The notes below the pieces were generated by a model. That model was not told the DNA's origin. It saw nothing but the letters and a program-made list of their open reading frames with translations, and made no database searches. Made by a program: the position numbers and the translations under genes. A stretch of DNA of 64,000 nucleotides, taken from Histomonas meleagridis (lineage: Eukaryota; Parabasalia; Tritrichomonadida; Dientamoebidae). The stretch is taken from assembly GCA_020186115.1 (NCBI GenBank), contig WSYJ01000064.1, positions 1 through 64,000 on the forward strand, given 5' to 3'. Position 1 is the first letter of the stretch. Every line of letters starts with the position of its first letter. Below, piece after piece: positions 11,709 through 23,300 of this stretch.

Positions 11709-13365
11709 CTTCCTATATTTCTCGTGTTTTGAGCTGATTTTGCTGCAATAGATATTAATTGTTTGCTTCCGGAAAACATTTTTTGATATCTCTCGTTCTC
11801 TGTCATTATATATATTTCATCAAAATTATCTTCGTCATTCTCTTCTTCTTCAATATCATTTGGTATTTGAATACTTTCTGTTTGAATAATGCTTTCTTGA
11901 TTAATTTCATTTTCATAAACCCATCTCTGATTAATTAAAAAATCTGAAAAACATTTATTTGAATGAAATGTGATTTAAGTAAATGAGAACAAGGATAACC
12001 TGCTAATATTTGTTAATTGCATGAACATTTATTAAAATTCAATATATATGTTATTATAAAATTTTCATATTTCGCAATAAAAGGAAATTCAGTTTTTGTG
12101 CTTTCATAGAAATTTTCTTCCATCATATTACATGATTACTTAATTCAATTTGTTTTTGAATACATTTTGTAACTTTTTTGCATGAATGCATAAAAATTGG
12201 ACTACATTGTAGAGATCTACGAATATTAATTGCTGAAATTTAAACACAATCATTGTGATTATTTAAAACTTCTAAAAAATGTATTTTTAATTCAAGTGAA
12301 GTATGTTTTCTACCAATTAATGATCTCTTTAACATTCTATTCATAGATTCAGCTGGACTTGTAGTATTATATCCAGCAGTTGAGTGTTCACCTATGAATG
12401 ATTTCGAAAAATTATAAATTATAAACTATATTTCATTATCAATATATTTTGATATGATTTTTTTCAAATTAATAAGCGCTTCGTTTGCAAGGCCTTTGTT
12501 TAATGAAAGTGTTAAATATTCATATAAACTAATAGCTTTATTTCTTCCTTTTTGACTTAATGAACATTTTGTAAGATGTTGTATGAAGGTTGTCTTTTTA
12601 TGAAGTGCGCATAAAATATGTATTAAATTAATATGTTCTTGTGACTCTGTATTAATTTGTGTAATAAAATTATCAAATGGAATGATAAATGCTTGATCTT
12701 CATCCGTAATATATGTATGATACTTTTGACTTGCTTTTTCCTTTTTCCTTAAGCATTCTAACATTCACTGTAATATGTCTTGAGTACTGATTGCTGTAAT
12801 TAGAATTTCACAACTACAAATTGTCATCTTTTTGATAATACCTGTAATTGGTATAACTTTCCAGTTTAAATAATTGTTTACTTGTGTTCCATCTATAAAT
12901 AACACATATCCATAATTGATCAAATTATCAATTTCATCATCAATATAAGTTAAAATAGCTATCCTTTTAACTTTCTTTCCTAATGTTATCACATTGACAA
13001 AATATGCTCGATTCTTTTCTTTTACATAATTGATTAAATTTTTCGATTGAATTTCGAATTCATTAAGGTTTTTTCGATATGCAAGAATTGAAATCTGTGA
13101 TGTTGTTAGTGTTGCAATTCCTTGTTGTTCTATATAATTTTTTATTCGATGAAAAGTTATTCCTGCATTAGATTATCTGTTCTTTTTGTTTTATTTTGAC
13201 TTCTTCCACCTTTTGAACAATGAAAAAAACCATATTTTGAAGATAAAGATTGTCTACTACTGATTTTGAATCCTTCTTGAGTGCTTCTATTTGTAAATGC
13301 TCATATAATTCATTGTTGTTTTTAAATCTAAGCTGTGATAAATTATTGGAAGTAAAGAATGTCAT
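11709..13365 (-). pseudogene. MULE transposase, 5' and central part
   Basis: A run of minus-strand frames spells a Mutator-like transposase with broken frames. 13365-13168 begins MTFFTSNNLSQLRFKNNNEL (FAR1-like N-terminus). 12992-12765 carries YVLFIDGTQVNNYLNWKVIP, the first catalytic Asp block. 12764-12426 carries YHTYITDEDQAF (second Asp) and HILCALHKKT (the C-x2-H that follows it in MULEs). Near 12340 comes SPAESMNRMLKRSL (the catalytic Glu block), and 11806-11709 has FSGSKQLISIAAKSAQNT from the C-terminal helix. The gene is then interrupted by element A and resumes at 5588. Multiple stops and shifts show it is dead. Confidence 0.75.
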
Positions 13366-13689
13366 GGAGTAACCGGAGGAGAATGATTTGCTTTTTGTCG
13401 TAGACCGTATGTAATTAATTCAAATTATTATTATGTGAAATGACCCCATGTTATCGAATTATAGGCTATAGTAATGTTGTAAATATTACCCAAATGGGTG
13501 ATATTTGCAAAAACTCAGAATTTCCCAAAAGTAATTTTGGGTAAGCAGTTATTTTTCTCAATTTTCTGAGACCTCTCTCTTTTTCCAATTCGAATAAATG
13601 CCTAACCCCCTCATGTTTTTGTTTTAATTCTATTTTACAAAATTAACGCCACTTTTGATACTGGGATACTTGATCTTTCCTCCCACGAA

Positions 13690-13860
13690 ATCAGATCTTT
13701 CAAAAAGTTGTATGATAACCCAAAAAACGATACAGTTGGGTTATCGTTCAACTTTTTGAATCTATCGTTATACATAACCCAAGGGTTGGGATATTTTGAC
13801 TGCAAATTAATCGTGAATGTTGTGAAAATTCACAGGACCCCTCTTGGGTAACGATATGGG
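13690..13860. promoter_or_regulatory. cluster of ACGATA / TAACGATA (Myb-element-like) motifs
   Basis: Within 170 bases there are four matches to the core of the trichomonad Myb recognition element: ACGATA at 13728-13733, TATCGT at 13742-13747, TATCGTTA at 13763-13770 and TAACGATA at 13849-13856, in both orientations. A short inverted pair TTGGGTTAT ... ATAACCCAA brackets two of them. No convincing gene starts just downstream; a 61-codon minus-strand frame at 14046-13861 is unsupported. The motifs may be chance in repeat-derived DNA. Confidence 0.35.
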
Positions 13861-14168
13861 TTAATTTTCCAACCCTGGGCGAAAAAAAATTACCCCATTT
13901 ACATGATTAGCTATAGCATGGATTTCTAGTTGGTGAAATGATTCTTTTGTTGTAATCAATAGGCAGTTTCCTAAATTCACTTTTTGATTATTGTTGTAAA
14001 TATCATTTTTAACACAGGATTTTTTTGAATAAATAGGGGTTGTCATTTATTTTTGTATCAAAACATAATGACGTCAATATAGGCAATAGATCATAAGCAA
14101 AGTAAATTTTTCCATAGACAAAAATTGAAGACAAACAAATTTAATTCAAAAATAATATAATAAAATAT

Positions 14169-14903
14169 TTACATTTTTTTCTGTGTGCTGAGGTTTGGCA
14201 CAGTCATTGCCATCACTGGAACATCAGGAAATCTTTTGCGGAAGAAATCGAAAAGTGATAGCAAAGTTGGTTGGCTCAATTTGGACAACTCAATTGTTGG
14301 ATTTGTGGTATACAAATCAACTCCAGATGGATCGCTTTCCAATATCTTTGTAGTTTTCAAAATATCTAGAGGTGACTTCATCATTGATGAACATTTGATC
14401 AGAAAATCATAATGAAATTTCTCAATCGTATGTGGGTTTTCAATGTTTCCCAGTTTCTCAGCTTTCTTTAGTTCTGAATTGATTTGATCTGGTGCTAATT
14501 TGACATATTTATCGATTCTTGATTTAAGAATTTTGACTCTATTGATCCAATTTTCATTTGTAAATATATTATGTTTCATTAGGGATTTTTGTGTTAAATG
14601 TTCTATTTCGTCAATTGTAGATTTAAAAAAGAAATCTTTGGAATATTTGGTATGTAAAGATTTGAGATATATTACAATATCAATTTGGAACTCATTTATA
14701 TTGGAATACAAGTCACCCATGCATTTTTCTTTAATAATTTTAAATGAAAGTGATTGTGTTTCAATATCAAGAGAACGATAACGAGGAGGTGGACGGCATA
14801 TAATAGGGTCATGAAAAGAAGCAGTGAGAGGGTGTTCTAGTAATTCATCAATCGCTTTAATACATTTTTCCTTGTGGATTGTCCAGCCCAAAGTTTGCAT
14901 CAT
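14169..14903 (-). CDS. divergent bromodomain-like protein (244 aa)
   Basis: An intact ATG-started frame; a second ATG follows directly. The N-terminal third reads like a bromodomain: a first helix KCIKAIDELLEHP followed by FHDPI, then SFKIIKEKCMGDLYSN and FQIDIVIYLKSLHTKYS, matching the order of helix Z, the ZA loop, the 'I-K-x-K' step and the helix that carries the acetyl-lysine Asn in classical members. The classical Y-N pair is not obvious, so binding ability is uncertain. The C-terminal part, including SKLSQPTLLSLFDFFRKRF, resembles the helical NET-like tail of small protist bromodomain proteins. Inference: a nuclear chromatin or transcription factor. The frame is intact and codon use is ordinary, so it is probably a live single-exon gene. 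Confidence 0.6.
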   Translation of the reverse strand: MMQTLGWTIHKEKCIKAIDELLEHPLTASFHDPIICRPPPRYRSLDIETQSLSFKIIKEKCMGDLYSNINEFQIDIVIYLKSLHTKYSKDFFFKSTIDEIEHLTQKSLMKHNIFTNENWINRVKILKSRIDKYVKLAPDQINSELKKAEKLGNIENPHTIEKFHYDFLIKCSSMMKSPLDILKTTKILESDPSGVDLYTTNPTIELSKLSQPTLLSLFDFFRKRFPDVPVMAMTVPNLSTQKKM

Positions 14904-15237
14904 TTACAGGATAATTCTCAAAATCGATGTAAAATATTCAAATTTTTTTTTAAAAGCGCGCCAAGTTCTGGAAATTGTATTCAAAGGAGTACAAACGGAT
15001 GTAAAAAATTTATTACCCGTCATGCTTAATATGTAATTCATTTATATGAGAATGGAAAAATCAGATTAATTACACATCTTATTCAAATCAAATTTTTAAA
15101 TCGTTTTGTTTTGAGATCTTCAATTGAAATTGTTAAAGAACAGTGTTTTCCCAAGAAAATACGATCTATTTATTGTTTATGAAGTATCATGATTCAGACT
15201 TTTGGTATGAAAAATATTCAAAATAAAAATTTGAAGT

Positions 15238-15951
15238 TTATTCATTTTCAAGTTCGTTTATTTGCATGTTTTGTTCTTCAATTTTCTTTTTGAGATATTC
15301 CGACAAGGAAACTGTTTGCTGCGGGAGTTCTTCAGACTTGTTATTATCTGAAGGTGGTGCTGAACGGTATCGTTTTTTAATAACACGATTTTGTATCTCT
15401 GGGATCTCGCTTTCTTGTATGTTAAGTCTGTCAGGTAAGTACCCAATTCTGATAAATGGAATGATTTTAGAATTAATTTGTTTAGCCAGCTTTTTCTCGC
15501 TGAGCGTAATTGGCTTTCCATCAATAAAGCGAAGAGTTGGTCCAAAAACAACATATGTTACTATACGGTAATAAACATAGCTAGTAATTGGACAGTTTTT
15601 AAGAGTAATTGCATGCATATGAGGAGCAATTTTTGCACCATTAAAATTTTCTATCTTGCAATCACTAAAGTCAAACTCTTCAATTTTGGCGTGACTTGAA
15701 AAATTCGTAAAATCTACAAAATTATTGAATGTTGCAATAAGAAGCTTTGTTTCATTACAAAATTGAAGAAACTTCATGTCACTTAGTTGCTGTTTAGAGA
15801 GATTTTTGATTGGATTCAAATTTAATTCGAGTTCTTTTTTTATCTTTTCAAGTCTCATATCGTTAGATGACGAAATGCTTTTCCTTGCAGGTTTTCTTTG
15901 AATGATTGTTTTTTTGGAATTTTCAGGAACTAAGGAAAAACGTTTCTTCAT
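15238..15951 (-). CDS. small leucine-rich-repeat protein (237 aa)
   Basis: An intact frame from ATG at 15951. After a basic N-terminus (RKPARKSISSS) there is an LRR-like core of irregular repeats: FVDFTNFSSHAKIEEFDFS, CKIENFNGAKIAPHMHAI and TLKNCPIT. It is capped by FGPTLRFIDGKPITLSEKKL, the 'I-D-G-x-x-(I/L)-(T/S)-x-x-E' signature that closes LRR domains of the SDS22/LRRcap class (axonemal and phosphatase-regulatory families). The C-terminus is charged and probably coiled coil (SLSEYLKKKIEEQN). Likely a protein-protein adaptor; the partner cannot be inferred. It is separated from its minus-strand neighbour (bromodomain protein) by 330 bases, so it has its own promoter. Confidence 0.65.
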   Translation of the reverse strand: MKKRFSLVPENSKKTIIQRKPARKSISSSNDMRLEKIKKELELNLNPIKNLSKQQLSDMKFLQFCNETKLLIATFNNFVDFTNFSSHAKIEEFDFSDCKIENFNGAKIAPHMHAITLKNCPITSYVYYRIVTYVVFGPTLRFIDGKPITLSEKKLAKQINSKIIPFIRIGYLPDRLNIQESEIPEIQNRVIKKRYRSAPPSDNNKSEELPQQTVSLSEYLKKKIEEQNMQINELENE

Positions 15952-15959
15952 CTTTAAGA

Positions 15960-17110
15960 TATCTTAACGTATGCACAAAACCACTTTTTATGATGTTTAC
16001 ATTACTCGAATCTAAAAAATGAAATTTTCCCTTTTTTGAATGGTAAGGATTTAATATTATGAATTAGAATAAGTTTAATGTATTAAAATTTGCATACAAT
16101 TTGATTCTAGAAAATACATATTATAATTCTCAAAAAAATTTTTAAATTTATTCCCAAATTCTTTTGAGGGAAAGCCGACATCCATTTTTCTTAGTAAAAT
16201 TTTAACCCTTAACGTCAGACATAACACGCTTTTTTTCAAGGCCACATTTGTTTTTCATGAAAAACATTTATTTTATTTCATGTAAATAATAGCTTTGGGC
16301 TAATTCGATTGTATATGCGATAAAATATGTTATACAACGACAATAAAATTTTGTTCCTTATTTTAAAGTGTCCAATTGGACATTATCACGGAATAATGTT
16401 TTGATTAGAATGTCATGATATGACGTAGTGCATACAAAGGGTCTGTATTTTTCAAAATTCGATATTTGTCAGTTTTATTATTCTATATGCTATCATCAAA
16501 TTCTAATGAAAAGTGATGGATACATGAATCATATTGATGTTTTTTTCCTCCCTCCTAGTAAATTGAATGAAAAGCATTTTTTCATTTTTTTGTTTTCTTT
16601 CAATTTAAGCAAACTTTTGTGTCCTATGTAATGAAAATAATGACTTGTATTTTCATTTGAACTACTTTTTCTCCACCTTTTTCGAATTCATTCATATCAG
16701 TTATATGTTTCTAGTAAATATTTAATGATGAAATAATCAAACAACTGTTAAATATTTGAAATCATCACATCATTAGTAACATGAGTATATATATATATAT
16801 ATATTGCTCTGCTTTAACTGTATTAATTATCAGCTGCACTTACAAAAATTCTTCAAGATGGATTTTTTGGTTACACTGTAGAAATAGCAATTAATTAGCT
16901 AATTAAGAACCAATAGGAATAAGTTCATGTTTAACACTGCTATAACTTCTGTTGAATATATTATGGAATCTGATTCATATTCATGTAATATACAGCATTA
17001 AATAAACTTATTCCATCTTACATATTCTCAAAATCAAAGCACATTCACATAGTAAATAAAATTTTTATTTATCTTTACTTTATTTCGTACCAAAACAGTT
17101 GTAAAGTCGA
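15960..17110. other. intergenic, no gene seen
   Basis: AT-rich spacer between the LRR protein gene (starting at 15951, leftward) and the 3' end of the kinase gene. It contains an (AT)n run at about 16787-16804. The short frames present lack start context and recognisable content. Confidence 0.5.
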
Positions 17111-17115
17111 TTTAT

Positions 17116-18147
17116 TCAAACATTCGGAATGATTTTTGGTAATATCGATTCTTGTTTCAGCTTAGGCTTCAATAGCAAGCACGATCTATTATTTATTCTC
17201 GCGTGCCCTATTATTCCTTGTGAAACAGTATTCGGGAGTCCGTTTAAAGATCTCCGATAACTTTTATTTTTCTTTCCGTCTTTAATCGAAGGGTAAAGAG
17301 CTGCGTAGTTATACTTCTGGATGTTATCAAATATCGGAGACCGAATAAGGTTTGCTAATGATTCTCTCTTTTGTGGATTAATGGCAGTCATCGCACGAAT
17401 CAAATTACAAAATTCGGGATCTGCATAATTCGGAAATGATAACATTCCGACTTTAATGCACATCTCTAATTCTTTAGAATTGTTATATGTCCATGGAAGT
17501 CTTCCAAATGCAATCATATAAAATGTGATTCCTAATGACCATATATCTGCTAGAAACGGATCAACGTTTTGTCTGCATATCATCTCTGGTGCCATAAACG
17601 CTAACGAACCTGCGTATGCGTGAAGAATTTCACCTTTTTCTAATTTCTTACTTAGACCAAAATCTGCAAGTTTTGGTCTTCCGTAATTATCTAAGAGTAT
17701 ATTCCCCGGCTTGATATCTCTGTGTGCAATGTTTTGTTCATGGCAATACATAAGGGCTTTAATTAATTGATAACAATATGAATATAATTTTGGTGGTCGA
17801 ATTGCTCCTTCTCTTTCAATCAAATCTTTGAGTGAACCACCACTACAATACTCTAAAACGAGATAGAAATTTGTGTGTGCATCATCAAAAAAGAATTCAT
17901 ACATTGATATAATATTTGGATGACATAATCTGATTAATGTAGATGCTTCGTTTTTGGTTTCGTCAATATCAGGAGCATATTGACTGGTTCTTTTAATACA
18001 GAATTCTTGATTATATTTCTCTGAATGAACTAAAAAAACAGATCCAAAACTTCCAGAACCAATATACTTTTTAAACTTATAATGGTGTTCCGGAAGAACC
18101 TCTTGAATCTCTGTAAGACTTGGTTGGCTTGCTGACTTCGGGATCAT
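17116..18147 (-). CDS. CAMK-like protein kinase (343 aa)
   Basis: A complete Ser/Thr protein kinase domain occupies residues about 23-270: glycine loop GSGSFGSV (30-37), ATP-binding Lys in CIKR (Lys52), HRDIKPGN (His142-Asp144, catalytic Asp144), DFG at 162-164 (ADFGLSKK) and MAPE (185-188). The DIWSLGITFYMIAFGRLPW segment is the usual αF helix. All catalytic residues are present, so it should be active. The K-P-G-N in the catalytic loop and the AYAGSLAFMAPE activation segment fit the expanded CAMK-like kinases of trichomonads. The C-terminal 70 residues are basic and without a domain. It starts at the ATG at 18147. An overlapping longer frame upstream in another phase is not part of it. Confidence 0.92.
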   Translation of the reverse strand: MIPKSASQPSLTEIQEVLPEHHYKFKKYIGSGSFGSVFLVHSEKYNQEFCIKRTSQYAPDIDETKNEASTLIRLCHPNIISMYEFFFDDAHTNFYLVLEYCSGGSLKDLIEREGAIRPPKLYSYCYQLIKALMYCHEQNIAHRDIKPGNILLDNYGRPKLADFGLSKKLEKGEILHAYAGSLAFMAPEMICRQNVDPFLADIWSLGITFYMIAFGRLPWTYNNSKELEMCIKVGMLSFPNYADPEFCNLIRAMTAINPQKRESLANLIRSPIFDNIQKYNYAALYPSIKDGKKNKSYRRSLNGLPNTVSQGIIGHARINNRSCLLLKPKLKQESILPKIIPNV

Positions 18148-18149
18148 GA

Positions 18150-19460
18150 AGATTCTGGAAATTATTATCCAAAAAATCCTTCAACAGAAAGGAGAAATCA
18201 AAAACAACTTTTGAATTCAAACGATATGATTTCAATAGATGTTTGAATACACCAAAAGAAATGTAAAAATAATATTTTAGGAATAGGAATTTTTTTAAAA
18301 TAAAAATAAATTTAATATTTTTTGTAATTATCTTTTTTATTAAATATTTATTGATTAAATCTTTGCAAATGATTTGTAAGTTGGAAAAAATGTGTTTTCC
18401 ATTAGAAAATTTACCAACAGAAAACACGGCCAGAACAATAACCGTCGAAGTTGCATTTCAATTTGAGTAACTGAATTCTCAAATTTGAATGTATCATAAA
18501 AATTTTAATTGGGTGTCCCTTGCAGTCAATTTTTTGACTTGTATCAAAAATTAAATGCATGTACTCAATTTATATAGAATTGTTTAAATAAAACCATCAT
18601 GTTTTTGTTGGGGCTTTTTCTGCGAGGTTATTTCACAGTTGAAGATCAGATAAAACAAAGATTCAAATATTGATTCTCTAATCCATAAGAAAGAACGAAT
18701 TTATTGGCAAAAAAATGTAACTTAAAATAAATTTAATTGGTAATCTATAATGACTCAAAATCTAAAAAATATACAGATAAAAAGGAATGCATTAGAATTA
18801 AGATACCAAGGGATCAATAAAGATATAATTTTTATATCGATTCAATAACAAAAAGTTGAAATATTTTTTTGAAATCAATATGCATTTTTAAAAATTCAAA
18901 TTAGAGAAGAGAAATATAGTCTACACCTATAGTAATATATCTTTTTTGTTTCAAAACTAATTTTTTTGGTTCTAATTGAATATTATTTCAAATTAATTAT
19001 TTATTTGATTTATTAACAGACAATACTTATCGCTAAGGATTTGGAAAAATAGTACAAAATAAATATGATATAGATATAAGTAAAAAAAAATCAGTTTGAT
19101 CCAGATCTTTGCAAACCAACTTTTTCCTCAGCTTATATCATGTATGCTTTGAACTTACCGAAGGCGTTGAGAAAAATCGATAATTTTGGTATTTTTATGA
19201 TTTTTTTTAAATGGCTATCTCGTCAATTCAAAAATTTTTTATCAGCACATTGAAATTATTTGTAAACATAACAATTCTCGTTATATTATTAAATGTTTTA
19301 CTTGATGTTTTATCGGAAAAGTGTCTAAATAAACATTGAAATTTCTATTGTAATCACAGAAAAATGGGGAGTTCTGAAAAAGCAATTGTCCCAAATTGAC
19401 AAGGTTCGTCTGGCCAAAAAATTTTTCTTTCACAAAAAACAAGCATAATTATGAATTGTT
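18150..19460. other. intergenic, no gene seen
   Basis: AT-rich spacer with no supported gene. Short open frames such as 18427-18077 overlap the kinase start in another frame and have low-complexity content. Confidence 0.5.
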
Positions 19461-19466
19461 ATTTAA

Positions 19467-20015
19467 TTAATTAAATTGGATGTTTTTGATTTCACACTGG
19501 AATCCACCACGTTGTGGGCTACATGCATAAACACCTGCCATGATTTCACCTGTTGCATCAAAGATGTGGCCAACACGAATTTCTTTATATACCTTTCCGT
19601 CAAAAGAAGCTTCGATGAAGAAGTCTTGTCCTTTTCTTTGCATCTTATAATAAATTACTCTTTGACTTGATGAAATTTCTTGTTTAGCCCAATCAGAGTA
19701 CCCATGGTTAGTAATCACAGAACCAAGATCAGAAGTTTCAGCGTCATGATATTCAGTGGAAGTTTTTATCCAATTATCTTCGTTGATACGAGCACAGAGT
19801 CCACATTGATCAAAAAGCGTATTGCTTTCGAAATGGCATTCAGCAGTTAATATAAAATCACCAGGGATACGCTTATAGAAGAAATGAGCATTATCATTTC
19901 TAAAACCATAATGAGTTCTTTGCCAAAAATCTGTTTTTTCTTTAGTCGTTATTTTTACTGAGTTCCCTTCAACTGTAAATGCTTCAGGTGGGTTAAGCCA
20001 TTCGAATCCCTCCAT
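19467..20015 (-). CDS. DUF1349 family protein, concanavalin A-like fold (182 aa)
   Basis: An intact frame with the full pattern of the DUF1349 family (bacterial and fungal proteins with a concanavalin A-like jelly roll): the N-terminal W-L-N-P-P, KTDFWQRTHYGFRNDNAHFF, IPGDFILTAECHFE, FDQCGLCARINEDNWIKTST (the 'D-Q-x-G-L ... W-x-K' core), then SVITNHGYSDWA and FFIEASFDGKVYKEIR. Its length matches the family, which usually consists of this one domain. No signal peptide, so it is presumably cytosolic. The biochemical role is not established; the fold suggests carbohydrate binding. An Inr-like TCATAT lies just upstream of the ATG. Confidence 0.85.
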   Translation of the reverse strand: MEGFEWLNPPEAFTVEGNSVKITTKEKTDFWQRTHYGFRNDNAHFFYKRIPGDFILTAECHFESNTLFDQCGLCARINEDNWIKTSTEYHDAETSDLGSVITNHGYSDWAKQEISSSQRVIYYKMQRKGQDFFIEASFDGKVYKEIRVGHIFDATGEIMAGVYACSPQRGGFQCEIKNIQFN

Positions 20016-20019
20016 AATA

Positions 20020-20025
20020 ATATGA
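20020..20025 (-). promoter_or_regulatory. Inr-like TCATAT of the DUF1349 gene
   Basis: On the minus strand TCATAT fits the trichomonad initiator TCA(+1)YWW, placing +1 about 8 bases before the ATG at 20015. This short leader is typical of the group. Confidence 0.5.
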
Positions 20026-20331
20026 TCAGATATATCAACTTTTTGTTTAGTCGACCGATTAACGTTTCAACGTCACCTTATCATCAAAAAAGAAAATGAA
20101 ACAAAACATCCCACATTTTTTTTCTTATTAAACTTATGATATTGTTTTTATTTTTATTAACGAAATTATAATTCATTAAGTAGAACTCGGAAAATTTTTA
20201 TCTGATGATATTACTTTACAACCAAAAATGTGTTGAAAAATTCAATATACATTATTGAAAAATTTGTGTTCATTCATTTTTCACTTCACTTCATTTTTTT
20301 AAAAATATTATTTTTAATTATAATTAAAGTC

Positions 20332-23300
20332 CTATTTCAAGTATGGCTGTAAGTTAGCAGTCAATCTATTTAACCCCAATTCCAATTGCTTCTGCAACTC
20401 CATGAATACGGGGTTACTTCTTGCGTAATCGACATGCACCATCACTGCTCTTTCGTTCACGTTAATGAAATCTCTGAATGTCTGCCTCAGCTTCATAGTG
20501 TATTCGCTTTCCTTTGTACCACTTTTCAAGAATACCTCGGCCATTTTCTTCGGCCCTTCGTTCACTTGCACCAACAGCGATCCTTGTAACAACAATTGCA
20601 ATTGTTTTGCGTCATTTCTATCGCAAGCTTCTTTAATTAGAGCGACTTGTTTCTGTAAGTTCTGTATACTGAACTCTATTGGCGAGAACATTTTAGTTTT
20701 GACGTCGATCACTCGAATTTTCTTTTCGAGATACGGCATTTCATTTTCGACTTTAAATATTGTTCTTTTTAATGAGCAATGTTCGATTGACGATTGTGCG
20801 CCTTTACTTATTGGTAAATCGAAGTAGAACTTTGACACTTTCATATTTTGTTCGAAGTCAGTAAGTTTATTATTATCTTTTATATATTGTTGTACTGCTT
20901 TTACATGTATATAATATTTATCATTTGTTAAGTCATGTAATTCTTCGCCATCATTTTGTATAACAATTTCTTTGCCATGTGAATATTTTATTGCGGATTT
21001 CTTTAACTTTTCGGTCATTTGCCATAAGTTAATTCTTCCGATTTCTTTATATATAAATTGTCCAATGTCTTGGAATTGTACTCGATAATAATTACCGAAA
21101 TCTCGTTCACTATGATTTTTAGAGAGTATTTGATATGTTAATTCTTGTGTATTATAATATTTTTGTAATGTTTTAACTAATTTATGTTTATCGACAATTG
21201 TTTGAAGGATTATATTAAAATTTGGTATATATTCAAACATTGAAGATCTTTTACATGTATCGATAATATTTTGATTTAATATAATGAAACCAAATTCAGT
21301 GAAATATTTCGATGAACAATAACCTTTAATTTTAATATTCGATAATTCGCAAGGATAATTAAAGATATCTTTGAATAAGTTTTGATGATATAAAAACTTG
21401 GAGACAAGTGAAGCTGCTGCAATTTGTGAGATAATTGATTCGAGGTAATATTTCGTTGTAATATGATAATTCGATAATTCTAAAAGAATTTCTAATACTG
21501 AATCAGGGGAATATGAAAATATACGTGATTTCTCATGTAATAGTTCCGCAATATCTTCTGGTTCTTTAGCTTCTTTAAGTTTTTGATTGATCTCATATAT
21601 AAATCGTATTAATTTACCAAATGATTTGTTTTTTGTCTTTTCACATAATTCATTCGTCGGTTCGTTTTTATATAACGCACGTGATATTAATGCAAAACTA
21701 ATCTTTAATGACTTTAAATCACGTTGTTCAACTTTAACTATTGTTTCAAGTAATTCTAAGTTTTGTTCATTTGGATTTTTAAGTAATGTTGAAATTACAT
21801 ATTTTAAATTCGAGTTTTGATCAAAGATAACTTTCGATTTAGTATCCAAATATTGTTGTGCGATTTCGAATGGAATTTTTGACTTCTTAATTAACATTGC
21901 AAAGATAGAATTAAACATTCCAATTCCAGAACAATTCTTTAATAGTTTTATTATATCAATTTGTTGTGTCGAAGATTTTTTAACAACAAATTTTATTGAT
22001 TGCGCAACTTCTAATGTTAATTCTTTATCATTAAATTGTGAAATTGATACAATGATATTACAAACATTAATTATATTATTTAAATGTGTATCTGGATATT
22101 TCTTAATAGTTTCATAATTACGTCCAATTAATCTTAAAATGTCAATTAAATTCTCTTTAATATATTTTAATTGTTGTTCATTAAATTGAACAATTAAATT
22201 TAAAATTGTTTTAAAGATATCATTAGTATGTCCATAAATATTTAAAGTCGATTCTAAAAATGGTATAAAAATTGTTGTGAAATAATATGAACCGCCTTTC
22301 ATAGGTGATAACAATGATAAAAATGATTTAGGTATAATAAATGTAGAAATAAATTCACGAAAATGTTGTCGATCTCGTTGTTGTAATACAAGTTGATAAT
22401 CAGAAAATGTTTGTTTTATGATTTTAGATATGGAATTTTTATCATATATTTCAAATAAGTCTTTAATGAAATATCCATATGATTTTGTATCAAATTTATT
22501 CGATATATCAAAACAAAAGTTTTCAATTATCGAATTATTAATTTTTTGGAATAAAATTGATTTAATGATAATATCAAAATAAAATGGAACATGATCCGTT
22601 TTATAGGAAGAATTCTTCCAATATTTAATTAAATTGGATACAAAGTTCTTATAATGTTCATTATGAAATGCTAAAAATGTTGCAAATGTTCGATGTAAAT
22701 GAATATTTATATTATTTAAAATACTTTCTAATGATTTAAATGCTTCTTCTTTACCATTTGAAATCTCTTTCATCAAAGAATCTATAATTGGAAATGAATG
22801 TAACTCTAATTCGTTTTTATCAACATTTTTGGTGACTTCAAGAAGTTCTCCATTTTGAAGTTGTAAAATTTCTTTTGATGTGGTGTAAACTGACGATAGA
22901 AGTTGAGTTGTAAACGAGAGACCGTTTAATTTATGTGATCCATCTTTTACAAATAATCCATCATTAATTAATTGGAAAGTAAATTTATCTTTAGAATTAG
23001 ATTTGCCAAATGATGTCACTTTGAAAACAAGTTCGGCTTTAGATTTAATTTTTGATGGTAAAAGAAATGAAAAAATATCTCCAAGATTATTCTCACCTAT
23101 ACCATAAAAACAGTGGCTATGATATTTACAAACTTTTTCATCATCAACAACCAAAGTAACTTTCACTTTTCCTTTCTTAGCTTTAAATCTAGATTCATTT
23201 AAACAAACCATTAAATGATTTGTAAATTGATAGTCATTAAAAAGTGGATGTAATACTTCTGTTGAAGGTGTTGGATTAACTAAGAAGGTAGCTGTAAAGC

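Noticed and set aside
18077-18427. 116-codon minus-strand frame overlapping the kinase start
   Set aside because: Different phase from the kinase, Lys/Phe/Ile-rich low complexity, no domain.
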